In this document: positions 37,044-45,365 of the stretch, one piece after another
How positions within the stretch are numbered: the first letter of the stretch is position 1
Layout: the number at the start of each line of letters is the position of its first letter
Source of the DNA: Palsa-504 sp963835775
GTDB lineage: Bacteria > Actinomycetota > Actinomycetes > Streptosporangiales > Streptosporangiaceae
Assembly (NCBI GenBank): GCA_963835775.1
Contig: CAWIHB010000007.1
Location: 124,001-188,000 of the forward strand
Direction: 5' to 3'
Length of the DNA: 64,000 nt
Made by a program: the position numbers and the translations under genes
The notes under the pieces: model-generated
Told to the model about the DNA's origin: nothing
The model's database searches: none
What the model saw: only the letters and a program-made list of their open reading frames with translations

Positions 37044-37044
37044 C

Positions 37045-39537
37045 GTGGCAGTAGTGGCAGTAGATGACGGCTCCGGCGCCGCGGGTACGTACGCGCTGCT
37101 GACCGACGGGACGACGGTCGGGATCCGGCCCGCCCGGCCGGGCGACTTCGAGGCCGTGCGGGACATGCACGCCAGGATGTCCACGGAAAACCTGTACATG
37201 CGGTTCTTCGGCGTCAGCCGGGCGGCGGCCGAGCAGGAGGCGCGGCGCATCTGCCGCGAGCCGGCGCCGGACCGGGCCGCGCTGCTGGCGGTCCTGGACG
37301 GCCACATCATCGGCTGCGGCAGCTACCAGCTGACCGGCGAGGCGGAGGCCGAGGTCGCCCTGGCGGTCGCCGACGACATGCACAGCCGCGGCATCGGCAC
37401 GCTGCTGCTCGAGCACCTGGTCTCGCTGGCGCGCAGCCAGGGCGTCCGCACCTTCGTGGCGGAGACCCTGTCGGAGAACGCGCCGATGCTGAACGTCTTC
37501 GCCCACGCCGGGCTGCGGGCGCACCGCACGCTGGCCGACGCGGTGTACGAGGTCTCGTTCCCGCTGCCGGGCGGGGAGGGCGAAGCCGGATCCGGCGCCT
37601 ACCACGACGCGGTGGCCGAGCGGGAACGGTCGGCCGACGTGGCCAGCCTGCGCCACGTGCTGACCCCGGCGTCGGTCGCCGTGATCGGCGTGAGCCGGCG
37701 CCCGGGTTCGGTGGGGCGGGCCATCCTGCGGAACATCATCGAGGCCGGCTTCGCCGGGCCGCTCTACGCGGTCAACCCCCGGGCCGACGAGCTGCGGACC
37801 GCCCTGCCCGGCGGCGTGACCTGGAGCCCGTCGGTGGCCGCGCTGCCCGAGCCGGTCGAGCTGGCGGTCATCGCCACGCCCGCGGCGGCCGTGACGGCCA
37901 TCGCGGAAGCCTGCGGGCAGCGGGGCGTCAAGGCCCTGGTCGTGACCGCGGTCGGGCTGGACGCCGCGGCCCGGGCCCGGCTGCTGACCATCTGCCGCCG
38001 CGACGGCATGCGGCTGGTGGGGCCGACCTCCTTCGGGGTGGCCAACATGGCATCCGCCCTGAATGCGACGTTCGCCGCGCGCCAGCCCCGGCCGGGCCGG
38101 GCCGGGCTGGCGCTGCAGTCCGGCGGCGTCGGCATCGTCCTGCTCGAGCACCTGTCCCGGCTGGGCGTCGGGATTTCCTCGTTCGTCTCGCTGGGCGACA
38201 AGGCTGACGTGTCAGGCAATGACATTCTGCTGTGGTGGGCGTCGGACCCGGCGACCAAGCTGGCCGTGCTGTACCTGGACTCGTTCGGGAACCCGCGTAA
38301 GTTCGCCAGGGCCGCGCGGGCCGTCGGCCGCACCATGCCCGTGCTGGCCGTCAACGCGGGCCGGTCGGCGGCCGGCCAGCGGCTGGCCGCGATCCGGGCC
38401 GCCGCGGCGGCCGCCCCGCAGCTGACCAGGCAGGCCCTGTTCGAGCAGGCGGGCGTGATCGCCACCGCCAACCTGGGCGAGCTGCTCGACGCCGCGGCCC
38501 TGCTGGCCGCCCAGCCGATCCCCGCCGGCAGCCGGGTGGGCGTGGTGGCCAACACCCGGGGCGGCGGGGTGCTGGCCGCCGACGCCTGCGGTGACGTGGG
38601 CCTGCAGATCGCCGCCCTGGCCGCGGACACCAGGCGGGCGCTGAGCGGGCTGCTGCCCGCCGAGGCCGCGGTGGACGGCCCGGTCGACACCACCTCGGCG
38701 GTCCAGCCCGGGCAGTTCCGCCGCTGCCTGGAGCTGGTTGGGGCCGATCCCGGCGTGGACGCGGTGCTGGCCGTGACGGCCACCACGGCGACCAGCGACC
38801 TGGTGGCCGACGTGTGCGCCGCCCGGCTGCCGGTGCCGATCGCCGCCGCGATCATGGACCAGACCGAAGCGGTCCGGCTGCTGCCCGGACCGGACCAGGA
38901 CTCCCCCGCCGTCCCCGCGTACGCCTATCCGGAATCGGCGGCCCGGGCGCTGGGCCACGCCGCGCGGTACGGGACGTGGCGGGCCATCCCGCCGGACAAC
39001 GTTCCCGAACTTGTCGGCCTGCGCCAGGACCGGGCCCGCGAGCTGGTGGAAGGCTTCCTGGCCGGGGCCCCGGGGGGCGGCTGGCTGCCCAGGCACCAGG
39101 CGGTGGAGCTGCTGGCCTGCTACGGCGTGCCGGTGCTGGACGGCGCCACGGTCCCGGCCAAGGACGGGCCCGGGGTCAAGGTGAGCATCTCCGTGCTGGA
39201 GGAGCAGATCTTCGGCCCGCTGGTGCTGCTCGGGACGGACGGCATGGACGGCGCCCTGCCGGACCGCACCGCCCGGCTCACCCCGCTGACCGGAGCCGAC
39301 GCCGACACCCTGATCCGCGCGGTCCGCGCCGCGCCGCTGCTGGCCGCCCAGGCCGGCCTGGCCTCGCTGCGGGACATGGTGCTGCGGGTGTCGCAGCTGC
39401 CCGACCACCTCCCGCAGATCGCCGAGCTCGAGCTCCGCCCGGTCGTGGTCCGCCCGGAGGGCGCCCTGGCCGTGGACGCCCAGGTCCGGATCCAGCCGGT
39501 CCCGTCGGCCGACGCCTACCTGCGCCGGCTGAGGTGA
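37045..39537 (+). CDS. GNAT fused to NDP-forming acyl-CoA synthetase (Pat-like), ATP-grasp domain shortened
   Basis: 830 residues. A GNAT domain (about 20-175; the acetyl-CoA loop is DDMHSRGIGTLLLEHLV) precedes a CoA-binding domain (VAVIGVSRRPGSVGRAILRN from about 212) and succinyl-CoA-ligase-like domains (LALQSGGVGIVLLEHLSRLG). This is the layout of Pat-type protein lysine acetyltransferases. In the C-terminal ATP-grasp part, AVELLACYGVPVLDGATVPA jumps straight to VSISVLEEQIFGPLVLLGTD. The segment between, about 60 residues carrying the ATP-binding lysine region, is absent. Ligase activity is therefore doubtful while acetyltransferase activity may persist. The GTG start follows the PhaZ stop by one base. 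Confidence 0.82.
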   Translation: MAVVAVDDGSGAAGTYALLTDGTTVGIRPARPGDFEAVRDMHARMSTENLYMRFFGVSRAAAEQEARRICREPAPDRAALLAVLDGHIIGCGSYQLTGEAEAEVALAVADDMHSRGIGTLLLEHLVSLARSQGVRTFVAETLSENAPMLNVFAHAGLRAHRTLADAVYEVSFPLPGGEGEAGSGAYHDAVAERERSADVASLRHVLTPASVAVIGVSRRPGSVGRAILRNIIEAGFAGPLYAVNPRADELRTALPGGVTWSPSVAALPEPVELAVIATPAAAVTAIAEACGQRGVKALVVTAVGLDAAARARLLTICRRDGMRLVGPTSFGVANMASALNATFAARQPRPGRAGLALQSGGVGIVLLEHLSRLGVGISSFVSLGDKADVSGNDILLWWASDPATKLAVLYLDSFGNPRKFARAARAVGRTMPVLAVNAGRSAAGQRLAAIRAAAAAAPQLTRQALFEQAGVIATANLGELLDAAALLAAQPIPAGSRVGVVANTRGGGVLAADACGDVGLQIAALAADTRRALSGLLPAEAAVDGPVDTTSAVQPGQFRRCLELVGADPGVDAVLAVTATTATSDLVADVCAARLPVPIAAAIMDQTEAVRLLPGPDQDSPAVPAYAYPESAARALGHAARYGTWRAIPPDNVPELVGLRQDRARELVEGFLAGAPGGGWLPRHQAVELLACYGVPVLDGATVPAKDGPGVKVSISVLEEQIFGPLVLLGTDGMDGALPDRTARLTPLTGADADTLIRAVRAAPLLAAQAGLASLRDMVLRVSQLPDHLPQIAELELRPVVVRPEGALAVDAQVRIQPVPSADAYLRRLR

Positions 39538-39554
39538 TGGGGAAGCAGGCACCA

Positions 39555-39596
39555 CGGCCCGTTCGGCATAAAAATCTCTTATGGCCTAACGGGCCG
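39555..39596. terminator. bidirectional hairpin terminator
   Basis: CGGCCCGTT (39555-39563) pairs with AACGGGCCG (39588-39596). Inside, GGCATAA and TTATGGCC extend the stem with one bulge around an AAATCTC loop. It lies exactly between the convergent GNAT-synthetase and flavoprotein genes. Confidence 0.7.
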
Positions 39597-39598
39597 GG

Positions 39599-42178
39599 TT
39601 ACTGCCCATACTGACCCTTGACGCGCAGGCCAGCCGGGTCGAACGGCGGGCGCAGGGACACGGCGGCCGGGTAGAGCCGGCCGCCCACGTTGACCTGGTA
39701 CGCGCCGGAGCGGATCACCTCGGCGGCGAGCGGGCCGCCGGCCGGGTCGCGGAGGTAGGCCAGGCCGACGCCGGCGCCCAGGGCCGCGCCCCAGGCGCCC
39801 GAGGTGAGCTGGCCGACGGCGGCGCCGTCGCGCAGGACCAGTTCGCCGCCCCAGATCATGGCCTCGGGATCGGCCAGGACCAGGGAGACCAGGCGGCGGC
39901 GGGGGCCTGCGGCGCGGGCCCGCTCGACGGCCTCGCGGCCGAGGAACGGGACCGTGCTCTTCAGCTTGCAGGCGAACAGCAGGCCGGCCTCGGCCGGGTT
40001 GTAGTCCGGGGTCAGCTCGCGGCCGAAGGCCCGGTAGGCCTTTTCCAGCCGGAGCGACTCGATGGCGTAGTAGCCGGCGTTGACCAGGCCGAGTTCGGCT
40101 CCGGCGGACATCAGGTCCGCATACGCGCCGACCGCGAAGTCGGGCGGGAGGTACAGCTCCCAGCCCAGCTCGCCGACGTAGGTGATGCGGGTGGCGCGGA
40201 CGGTGGCGTAGCCCAGGTCGATGAGGCGGCTGACACCGAACGGGAAGGCCTCGTCGGACAGGTCGGCGCGGGACAGCCGGGACAGCAGGTCCCGGGACCG
40301 GGGGCCCATCACGCCGTAGACGGCGTAGGCCGAGGTGACGTCGACCAGGGCGGCGTGGCCGCCGGCGGGCATCAGGCGGGTGATGTGGTCCTGGTCGCGT
40401 TCGGCGCTGGCCGAGCTGCTGACCAGCAGGAACTCCTCTTCGGACAGGCGGGTCACGGTGATGTCGGCCTCGTAGGTGCCGCGCGCGTTGAGCATGCCGG
40501 TGTAGACGGTCCGGCCCGGCGGGACGGCCACGTCGGCGGTGCACAGCCACTGCAGCACCTGCTCGGCGTCCCGGCCGGTCAGCAGGTACTTGGCGAAGCT
40601 GGTCTGGTCGAACAGCGCCACCGCCGCGCGGGCGGCGCGCTGCTCGGCGTTGCACCAGGGCTGCCAGTTCTGCTGGCCCCAGCCGTACTCGATGACCGGC
40701 TTCTCGTCTTTGGGCGCGAATACGTTGGCCCGCTCCCAGCCCATCTTGCTGCCGAAGCAGGCATTGGCCTGCTCGAGCAGGTGGTAGGCCGGGGAGCGGC
40801 GGAACGGGCGGGCGGTGTCGAGCTCGCGGTTCGGCCAGGGCACCGCGTAGTGCAGGCCCAGGACTTCGGCCACCCGGTCGTGCAGCCACTGGTTGTTGCC
40901 GTTGAACGGGGCGAAGCGGCGGATGTCGACCGTGGTCAGGTCGGTGCCCGGGTCGCCTTCGATGATCCACTCGGCCAGGGCCCGGCCCGCGCCGCCCGCC
41001 GAGGCGATGCCGACCGAGTTGAATCCGGCCGCGACGAAGAAGTTGCGCACTTCCGGGGCTTCGCCCAGGATGAACTGGTTGTCCGGGGTGAAGCTCTCCG
41101 GGCCGTTGTAGAACTTCTTGATGCCGGTCTCGGCCAGGGCCGGGATCCGGCCGATGGCGCTGTTCATCAGGATGGCGAAGTGGTCCCAGTCCTCCTCCAG
41201 GAGCTGGAACTCGAACGGGTAGGGCAGCGCGTCCGGTGCCACCCAGGGCTTGGCCTCGGGCTCGAACCCGCCGACCAGCAGGCCGCCCACCTCTTCCTTG
41301 ATGTAGGTGTAGCCGTCCGGGTCGCGCAGCACCGGCAGGTCGCGGTGCACGCCGCCGATCTGCTCGGTGACGACGTAGAAGTGCTCGGCCGAATGCAGCG
41401 GGACGGTCACCCCGCACATCGCGCCGACCTGCTTGGCCCACTGGCCGGCGCAGTTGACCACGATCTCCGCCTCGACGTCGCCCTGGTCGGTGCGGACGCC
41501 GGTGATCTTTCTGCCCTTCGTGGTGATCGCCTTCGTGGTGATGGCCCTCGTGGTGATGGCCCTCGTGGTGATGGCCCTCGTGGTGATGGCCCTCGTGGTG
41601 ATGGCACTGACGCGGGTGCGCTCCTTGATGGTGACGCCGCGGTCGCGGGCGCCGCGGGCCAGCGCGGCGGTCAGGCCGGTGGGGTCGGCCCGGCCGTCGC
41701 CGGGCAGCCAGATCGCGCCCTCGAGGTCGTCTGTGTTCAGCACGGGGTAGAGCTCGCGGGCTTTTTGCGGGCTGATCAGCTCGCAGTCCAGCTGGTAGGC
41801 CTCGGCGGTGGCGGCGGTCCGCCGCAGCTGGGTCATCCGGTCGGCGGTGCGGGCCACGGTGACGCCGCCGCAGCGGCGGAAGCCGGTGGACAGGCCCGTC
41901 TCTGCTTCGAGCTGCTCGTAGAGCTGGGTGGAGTACTGCACCAGCCGGGTGCCGGCCTCCGAGGCGCGCAGCTGGCCGACCAGGCCGGCCGCGTGCCAGG
42001 TGGTGCCGCAGGACAGCTGGCCCTGCTCGAGCAGCAGCACGTCGGTCCAGCCCATGACGGCCAGGTGGTAGGCCACGCTGGCGCCGATCACGCCGCCGCC
42101 GATGATGACCACGCGGGCCCGGGCGGGCAGGTCCGCTGGGGGGATCTCGTGGGGGGTCTCAGCCTCTTCAGTCGTCAT
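39599..42178 (-). CDS. FAD-dependent sarcosine/dimethylglycine dehydrogenase-like protein with GcvT domain
   Basis: 859 residues. The FAD-binding start is RVVIIGGGVIGASVAYHLAV (about 22-41), and the DAO-type oxidoreductase continues to about 420 with STGFRRCGGVTVARTADRMT. A linking FAO_M domain and a C-terminal GcvT-like aminomethyltransferase fold follow (RTVYTGMLNARGTYEADITV, then ELGWELYLPPDFA and YYAIESLRLEKAYRAFGREL). Such enzymes demethylate N-methylglycines and pass formaldehyde to tetrahydrofolate. Residues of about 200-230 contain a six-fold AITTR/AITTK insertion. Its start overlaps the end of the kinase-like gene by 11 nt, so the two are one unit. Confidence 0.87.
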   Translation of the reverse strand: MTTEEAETPHEIPPADLPARARVVIIGGGVIGASVAYHLAVMGWTDVLLLEQGQLSCGTTWHAAGLVGQLRASEAGTRLVQYSTQLYEQLEAETGLSTGFRRCGGVTVARTADRMTQLRRTAATAEAYQLDCELISPQKARELYPVLNTDDLEGAIWLPGDGRADPTGLTAALARGARDRGVTIKERTRVSAITTRAITTRAITTRAITTRAITTKAITTKGRKITGVRTDQGDVEAEIVVNCAGQWAKQVGAMCGVTVPLHSAEHFYVVTEQIGGVHRDLPVLRDPDGYTYIKEEVGGLLVGGFEPEAKPWVAPDALPYPFEFQLLEEDWDHFAILMNSAIGRIPALAETGIKKFYNGPESFTPDNQFILGEAPEVRNFFVAAGFNSVGIASAGGAGRALAEWIIEGDPGTDLTTVDIRRFAPFNGNNQWLHDRVAEVLGLHYAVPWPNRELDTARPFRRSPAYHLLEQANACFGSKMGWERANVFAPKDEKPVIEYGWGQQNWQPWCNAEQRAARAAVALFDQTSFAKYLLTGRDAEQVLQWLCTADVAVPPGRTVYTGMLNARGTYEADITVTRLSEEEFLLVSSSASAERDQDHITRLMPAGGHAALVDVTSAYAVYGVMGPRSRDLLSRLSRADLSDEAFPFGVSRLIDLGYATVRATRITYVGELGWELYLPPDFAVGAYADLMSAGAELGLVNAGYYAIESLRLEKAYRAFGRELTPDYNPAEAGLLFACKLKSTVPFLGREAVERARAAGPRRRLVSLVLADPEAMIWGGELVLRDGAAVGQLTSGAWGAALGAGVGLAYLRDPAGGPLAAEVIRSGAYQVNVGGRLYPAAVSLRPPFDPAGLRVKGQYGQ
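41520..41609 (-). repeat. 15-bp tandem repeat, six copies
   Basis: In-frame array within the flavoprotein gene. On the plus strand the unit is GTGGTGATGGCCCTC; on the coding strand it encodes AITTR (four copies) and AITTK (two). It expands a loop between RTRVS and GRKITGVRTDQGDVEAE. Copies are nearly identical, so the expansion is recent. Confidence 0.93.
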
Positions 42179-43076
42179 GCTGGACGTCCTCGAGCGTCTT
42201 TTGGAACCCGGCTGCGGTGAACCCGGCCGCGGCACCCTCGAAGCGTTCCATGGCCCAGGCCCAGAAGTCGAAGTCGATCGGGCTGGCGCCGTGCTGGATC
42301 GCGCCCCACAGCGTCCAGCCGTACATGCCGGCCAGGCCGAGCAGCCGGGCCCGGGCGATCCGGCTGCGTCGCGGCTGGCCGTAGTAGGCGGTGACCAGCG
42401 CGGCCAGGGCGTCGTCGTCCAGGTGCGACTCGGCGGCGATGTTGCCGAGCTCGAAGCAGGCGTCGTTGTTGCCGGACAGCTCGTAGTCGATCAGCCAGAT
42501 CCGGTCCCCGTCGTCGATGAAGTTGGCGGGCAGCAGGTCGTTATTGCACGGGACCGTTTTCGTGGGCCGCCCGGCCAGGGCCTGCTCGGCGGCCTGGCAG
42601 TGCGGCAGCAGGGCGTCATAGCCGTCCGGGATCCTGAAGCCGCGGGAGCGGGCCACCGCCAGGTAGCCGCGCTGGACGTCGAACATGTTGAAGTCGTTGC
42701 CGAACCTGCCGCCGCCGTGCAGGCGGCGGCAGGCCCGCGCGATGCGCGGGATGTTCTGGCTCTGGGCGACGTCCGCGGCGGTGAAGGTGCGGCCGTCGAT
42801 GTAGCCGACGACCAGCAGGCGGTCCTGCGGGCGGTACTCGATGACCGGGGCGCCGGCGCCGGCGGCGGCCGCGGTGACCGAGTTGCGGTACTCGCAGTCC
42901 CGGTCGATGGCCAGCAGTTCGGTGCCGCCAGTGGACAGGCGGGCCACGAAGGCGCCCGCAGGGGTGGTCACCTTGTAGTTGCGGTTGGTCAGCCCGCCGG
43001 GCAGCTCGCTGACCGTGCGCGGCCGGGCGGCCAGGCTGGCGGTCCGGTCGAACAGGGCATCGAAGTCCGCGCTCAT
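42168..43076 (-). CDS. choline/ethanolamine kinase-like phosphotransferase
   Basis: 302 residues of the aminoglycoside-phosphotransferase/choline-kinase fold. The N-terminal nucleotide loop is SELPGGLTNRNYKVTTPAGA. The catalytic loop reads PCNNDLLPANFIDDGDR, where the usual HND of Brenner's motif is NND. The metal-binding Asp is in IWLIDYELSGNNDACFELGN. The latter block is typical of choline kinases. It probably phosphorylates a small amino alcohol, consistent with the N-methylglycine enzyme encoded next. The His-to-Asn change at the catalytic loop should be noted. The divergent promoter carries two GGTCTAGAC sites. Confidence 0.8.
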   Translation of the reverse strand: MSADFDALFDRTASLAARPRTVSELPGGLTNRNYKVTTPAGAFVARLSTGGTELLAIDRDCEYRNSVTAAAAGAGAPVIEYRPQDRLLVVGYIDGRTFTAADVAQSQNIPRIARACRRLHGGGRFGNDFNMFDVQRGYLAVARSRGFRIPDGYDALLPHCQAAEQALAGRPTKTVPCNNDLLPANFIDDGDRIWLIDYELSGNNDACFELGNIAAESHLDDDALAALVTAYYGQPRRSRIARARLLGLAGMYGWTLWGAIQHGASPIDFDFWAWAMERFEGAAAGFTAAGFQKTLEDVQHDD

Positions 43077-43096
43077 GCCTCCCCCGGCTGCGGTAC

Positions 43097-43167
43097 GGTC
43101 TAGACCCCTTATGGCTGCTCGGGGCGTTGAAGGTCACGGTAGTAGCAAAACGGGCAAAGGGTCTAGA
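43097..43167. promoter_or_regulatory. two GGTCTAGAC sites, probable GntR/HutC operators
   Basis: GGTCTAGACC, a perfect 10-bp palindrome, is at 43097-43106. GGTCTAGAC is repeated at 43159-43167, 62 bp on. GGTCTAGACC is the core of operators known for HutC-subfamily GntR regulators such as DasR and NagR. A HutC-type gene lies at 44093, and these sites sit between the divergent kinase and permease genes. Confidence 0.65.
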
Positions 43168-43186
43168 CAGTTAGCGGCGGCGACCG

Positions 43187-43222
43187 TACATTTTCGCTCA
43201 ACAGCACATTTTCGCTCAACAG
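43187..43222 (+). repeat. 18-bp direct repeat, two copies
   Basis: ACATTTTCGCTCAACAGC occurs twice head-to-tail with no mismatch, upstream of the permease ATG. It may be a slippage duplication in the leader or a pair of binding sites. Confidence 0.85.
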
Positions 43223-43251
43223 CCGTCCCGTCGGCCGTGGGGAGGCCCTAC

Positions 43252-44017
43252 ATGAGCACCGGCACCGAACTTCCCGGCGGGCACGAGCGGGATGCCGCTG
43301 ACCTGGCCCGCTTCGGTTATCAGCAAGAGCTCAAGCGCTCGCTCGGGCTGTTCAGCTCGTTCGCGGTGGCGTTCAGCTACATCTCGCCGTCGACCGGCAT
43401 CTTCACGCTGTTCGCGCTGGGCCTGACCACGATCGGCGGGGTGTTCATCTGGACCTGGCCGGTGGTCGCGCTGGGCCAGTTCATCGTGGCGCTGAACTTC
43501 GCCGAGGTCTCCAGCCACTACCCGGTGGCGGGCTCGGTGTTCCAGTGGACGAAGTACCTGGCTGCTTTCCGCGATCCCGTTCCTGCAGTACTCCGGGGCC
43601 ACGACGATTGCTATCGCGGCCACCGGCATGATCTACCTGAGCTACTTCCTGGGCAACATCGTGATCATGCGGGCCCGGGTGGGGGGCTGGCCCCGGTCCA
43701 GGGCGCCGTTCCGGCTGGGCCGCTGGGGCCTGCTGGTCAACACCGTCGCCCTGCTCTACGGCGGGGCCATGATCGTCAACTTCGCCTGGCCGCGGCCGGC
43801 CAGCAACCCCAAGCCCAGCCAGACCGGCGGGCTGCTCAAGCTGGGCTTCCTGGACGGGATCCCGATCCTGTGGACCGTGGTGATCTTCATCGCGCTGGTC
43901 GGGATCATCTACTACCTGATCGTGGGGCGGACGAAGAACTTCGCGCCGGTGACCGCCCCGTCCCCGGACGACGACGACCCGGTGATCCAGCAGCCCGCGG
44001 GCGGCGCTGCCGCTTAG
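43252..44017 (+). pseudogene. amino acid/amine permease, internally deleted and frameshifted
   Basis: ATG 43252 (GGGAGG upstream) opens a normal APC-type permease start. It has LKRSLGLFSSFAVAFSYISP, STGIFTLFALGLTTIGGVFI and HYPVAGSVFQWTKYLA. At about 43560 the sequence passes, in another frame, to AIPFLQYSGATTIAIAATGM, then IYLSYFLGNIVIM and the last two helices with an acidic tail ending at 44017. Those are the C-terminal quarter of the same family. The central five to seven helices (roughly 250 residues) are missing, so no transporter can be made. It presumably once imported the choline- or betaine-like substrate of the divergent genes. Confidence 0.75.
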
Positions 44018-44092
44018 CCTGCGTTGCCTGCGTTGCCTGCCCGGCCTGGCCGGCTGGCCCTTCGGACCGGGACCCGGAAGCCGCCGGAGATC

Positions 44093-44830
44093 GTGCGCGG
44101 GCCGGGCACCACCGTGCACGGGCAGATCGAGGACTGGCTGGCAGGCGAGATCGCGGCCGGCGCGCTGGTGCCCGGGGACCGGCTGCCGACCGAGCATGAC
44201 CTGGCCGAGTGGTTCGGGGTCAGCCGGATGACGCTGCGGCACGCGCTGGCCGAACTGGCCCGGCGCGGCCTGGTCACCCGGACCACCGGGCGGCACGGCG
44301 GCACCTTCGTGGCCGCGCCCAAGCTGGAACAGGACCTGACCACCCTGGCCGGGTTCTCCGAGCAGCTGCGCCGGGCCGGGATGGTGGCCGGCGCCCGGGT
44401 GCTGTCGGCCCTGGCGCGTCCGGCCGGGCCGGCCGCGGCGGCCGCCCTGGCCATCGGCGTAACCGACGAGGTATACGAGATCCGCCGGATCCGGCTGGCG
44501 GACGGCCGCCCGATCGTGCTGGAACGCTCGCGGTTCCCGGCCGCGCGGTTCCCGGGCATGCTGGAGTCGCGGCTGGACGGGTCGCTTTACGAGCTGCTCG
44601 AGGTGCGCTACGGGCTGCGGCCGCACCGGGCGCGGGAAAGCCTGGAGCCGGTGACGGCGGGGGTTCGGGAGGCCGAGGCGCTGGAGGTGGCGGAGGGGGC
44701 GCCCTTGATGCTGGTGGAGCGCACCGCCTACGCCCGGTCGGGGGAACCGCTGGAGTTCGCCCGCGACTTGTTCCGGGGGGACCGCACCCGGGTGGTGATG
44801 TGGACCTCGGAGCTGGCCGGGGACATGTGA
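44093..44830 (+). CDS. GntR family regulator, HutC/UTRA type
   Basis: About 245 residues from the GTG at 44093 (GGAGA just upstream; a longer frame from a TTG at 44024 is unlikely). The winged helix reads GDRLPTEHDLAEWFGVSRMT, then LRHALAELARRGLVTRTTGR. The UTRA effector domain follows, with VYEIRRIRLADGRPIVLERS and a C-terminal GEPLEFARDLFRGDRTRVVM. It likely senses a small catabolite of the neighbouring amine pathway and binds the GGTCTAGAC sites at 43097 and 43159. Confidence 0.88.
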   Translation: MRGPGTTVHGQIEDWLAGEIAAGALVPGDRLPTEHDLAEWFGVSRMTLRHALAELARRGLVTRTTGRHGGTFVAAPKLEQDLTTLAGFSEQLRRAGMVAGARVLSALARPAGPAAAAALAIGVTDEVYEIRRIRLADGRPIVLERSRFPAARFPGMLESRLDGSLYELLEVRYGLRPHRARESLEPVTAGVREAEALEVAEGAPLMLVERTAYARSGEPLEFARDLFRGDRTRVVMWTSELAGDM

Positions 44831-44924
44831 GGGGCGGCCGTTGGACGGGGGTTTTCTGTCCACGTTGTGGGGGCGGGGACCAACTGCTCTTGTGTGGACG
44901 GGAAGCTGGACGCAGCATTGGGGT

Positions 44925-45365
44925 ATGGAGCCGGGCAGAAACGGGTCAGTGACCTCAAGTGAGGCCGAGGACCTGGTGCGTTCCCGTCCGGTGGTGCCGC
45001 CGCCGCCGAACATCGCGCTGTCCGGTACGGCGATTCCGCCGACGCCCAGCATCGCGCTTTCCTGTTCGGCGATTCCGCCGCCGCCCACGACGGCGGTGTC
45101 GTGCACGGCCATCCCGCCGCCGCCGAGCATCGCGCTGGACTGCTCGGCGATACCGGCGGCACCCAGCACGAATCTGTCCCGGTCGGCGATTCCGACGGCG
45201 CCCAGGACGGACCTGTCGCGGTCGGCGATCCCGTTGCCGCCCACGACCAAGCTGGACTGCTCGACCATCCCGCCGCCGCCGAGCACCGCGCTGAACTGCT
45301 CGGAGATCCCGCCGCCGCCCAAGACGGGACGGCAGCCCAGCCATCCCCAGGCGAACGGCCGCTGA
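44925..45365 (+). CDS. hypothetical protein made of thirteen-residue repeats
   Basis: 146 residues. A short acidic start (MEPGRNGSVTSSEAEDLVRS) is followed by eight full and one partial 13-residue repeat of the type AIPPPPSIALDCS, and a basic tail. Most repeats keep I-P-x-x-P and a hydrophobic triplet, and several have one Cys. I recognise no family. The complementary strand is also open across the array with Gly-rich repeats, so the coding strand is not certain. The plus strand has an ATG with GGGG upstream. It lies between the GntR gene and the aromatic operon promoter. Confidence 0.4.
   Translation: MEPGRNGSVTSSEAEDLVRSRPVVPPPPNIALSGTAIPPTPSIALSCSAIPPPPTTAVSCTAIPPPPSIALDCSAIPAAPSTNLSRSAIPTAPRTDLSRSAIPLPPTTKLDCSTIPPPPSTALNCSEIPPPPKTGRQPSHPQANGR
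44991..45329 (+). repeat. 39-bp tandem repeat, eight full copies plus a partial
   Basis: Units begin at 44991, 45030, 45069, 45108, 45147, 45186, 45225, 45264 and a partial at 45303. They are diverged in sequence but keep exact 39-bp spacing, so the reading frame is preserved. The pattern in the plus frame is roughly GC(G/C)AT(T/C)CCG(C/A)CG at each unit start. Confidence 0.9.

Noticed and set aside
42979..44199. Single long ORF across the permease
   Set aside because: The frame contains the permease N-terminus only from 43252 to about 43560; beyond that the translation is Arg/Gly-rich and the true C-terminus is in another frame.
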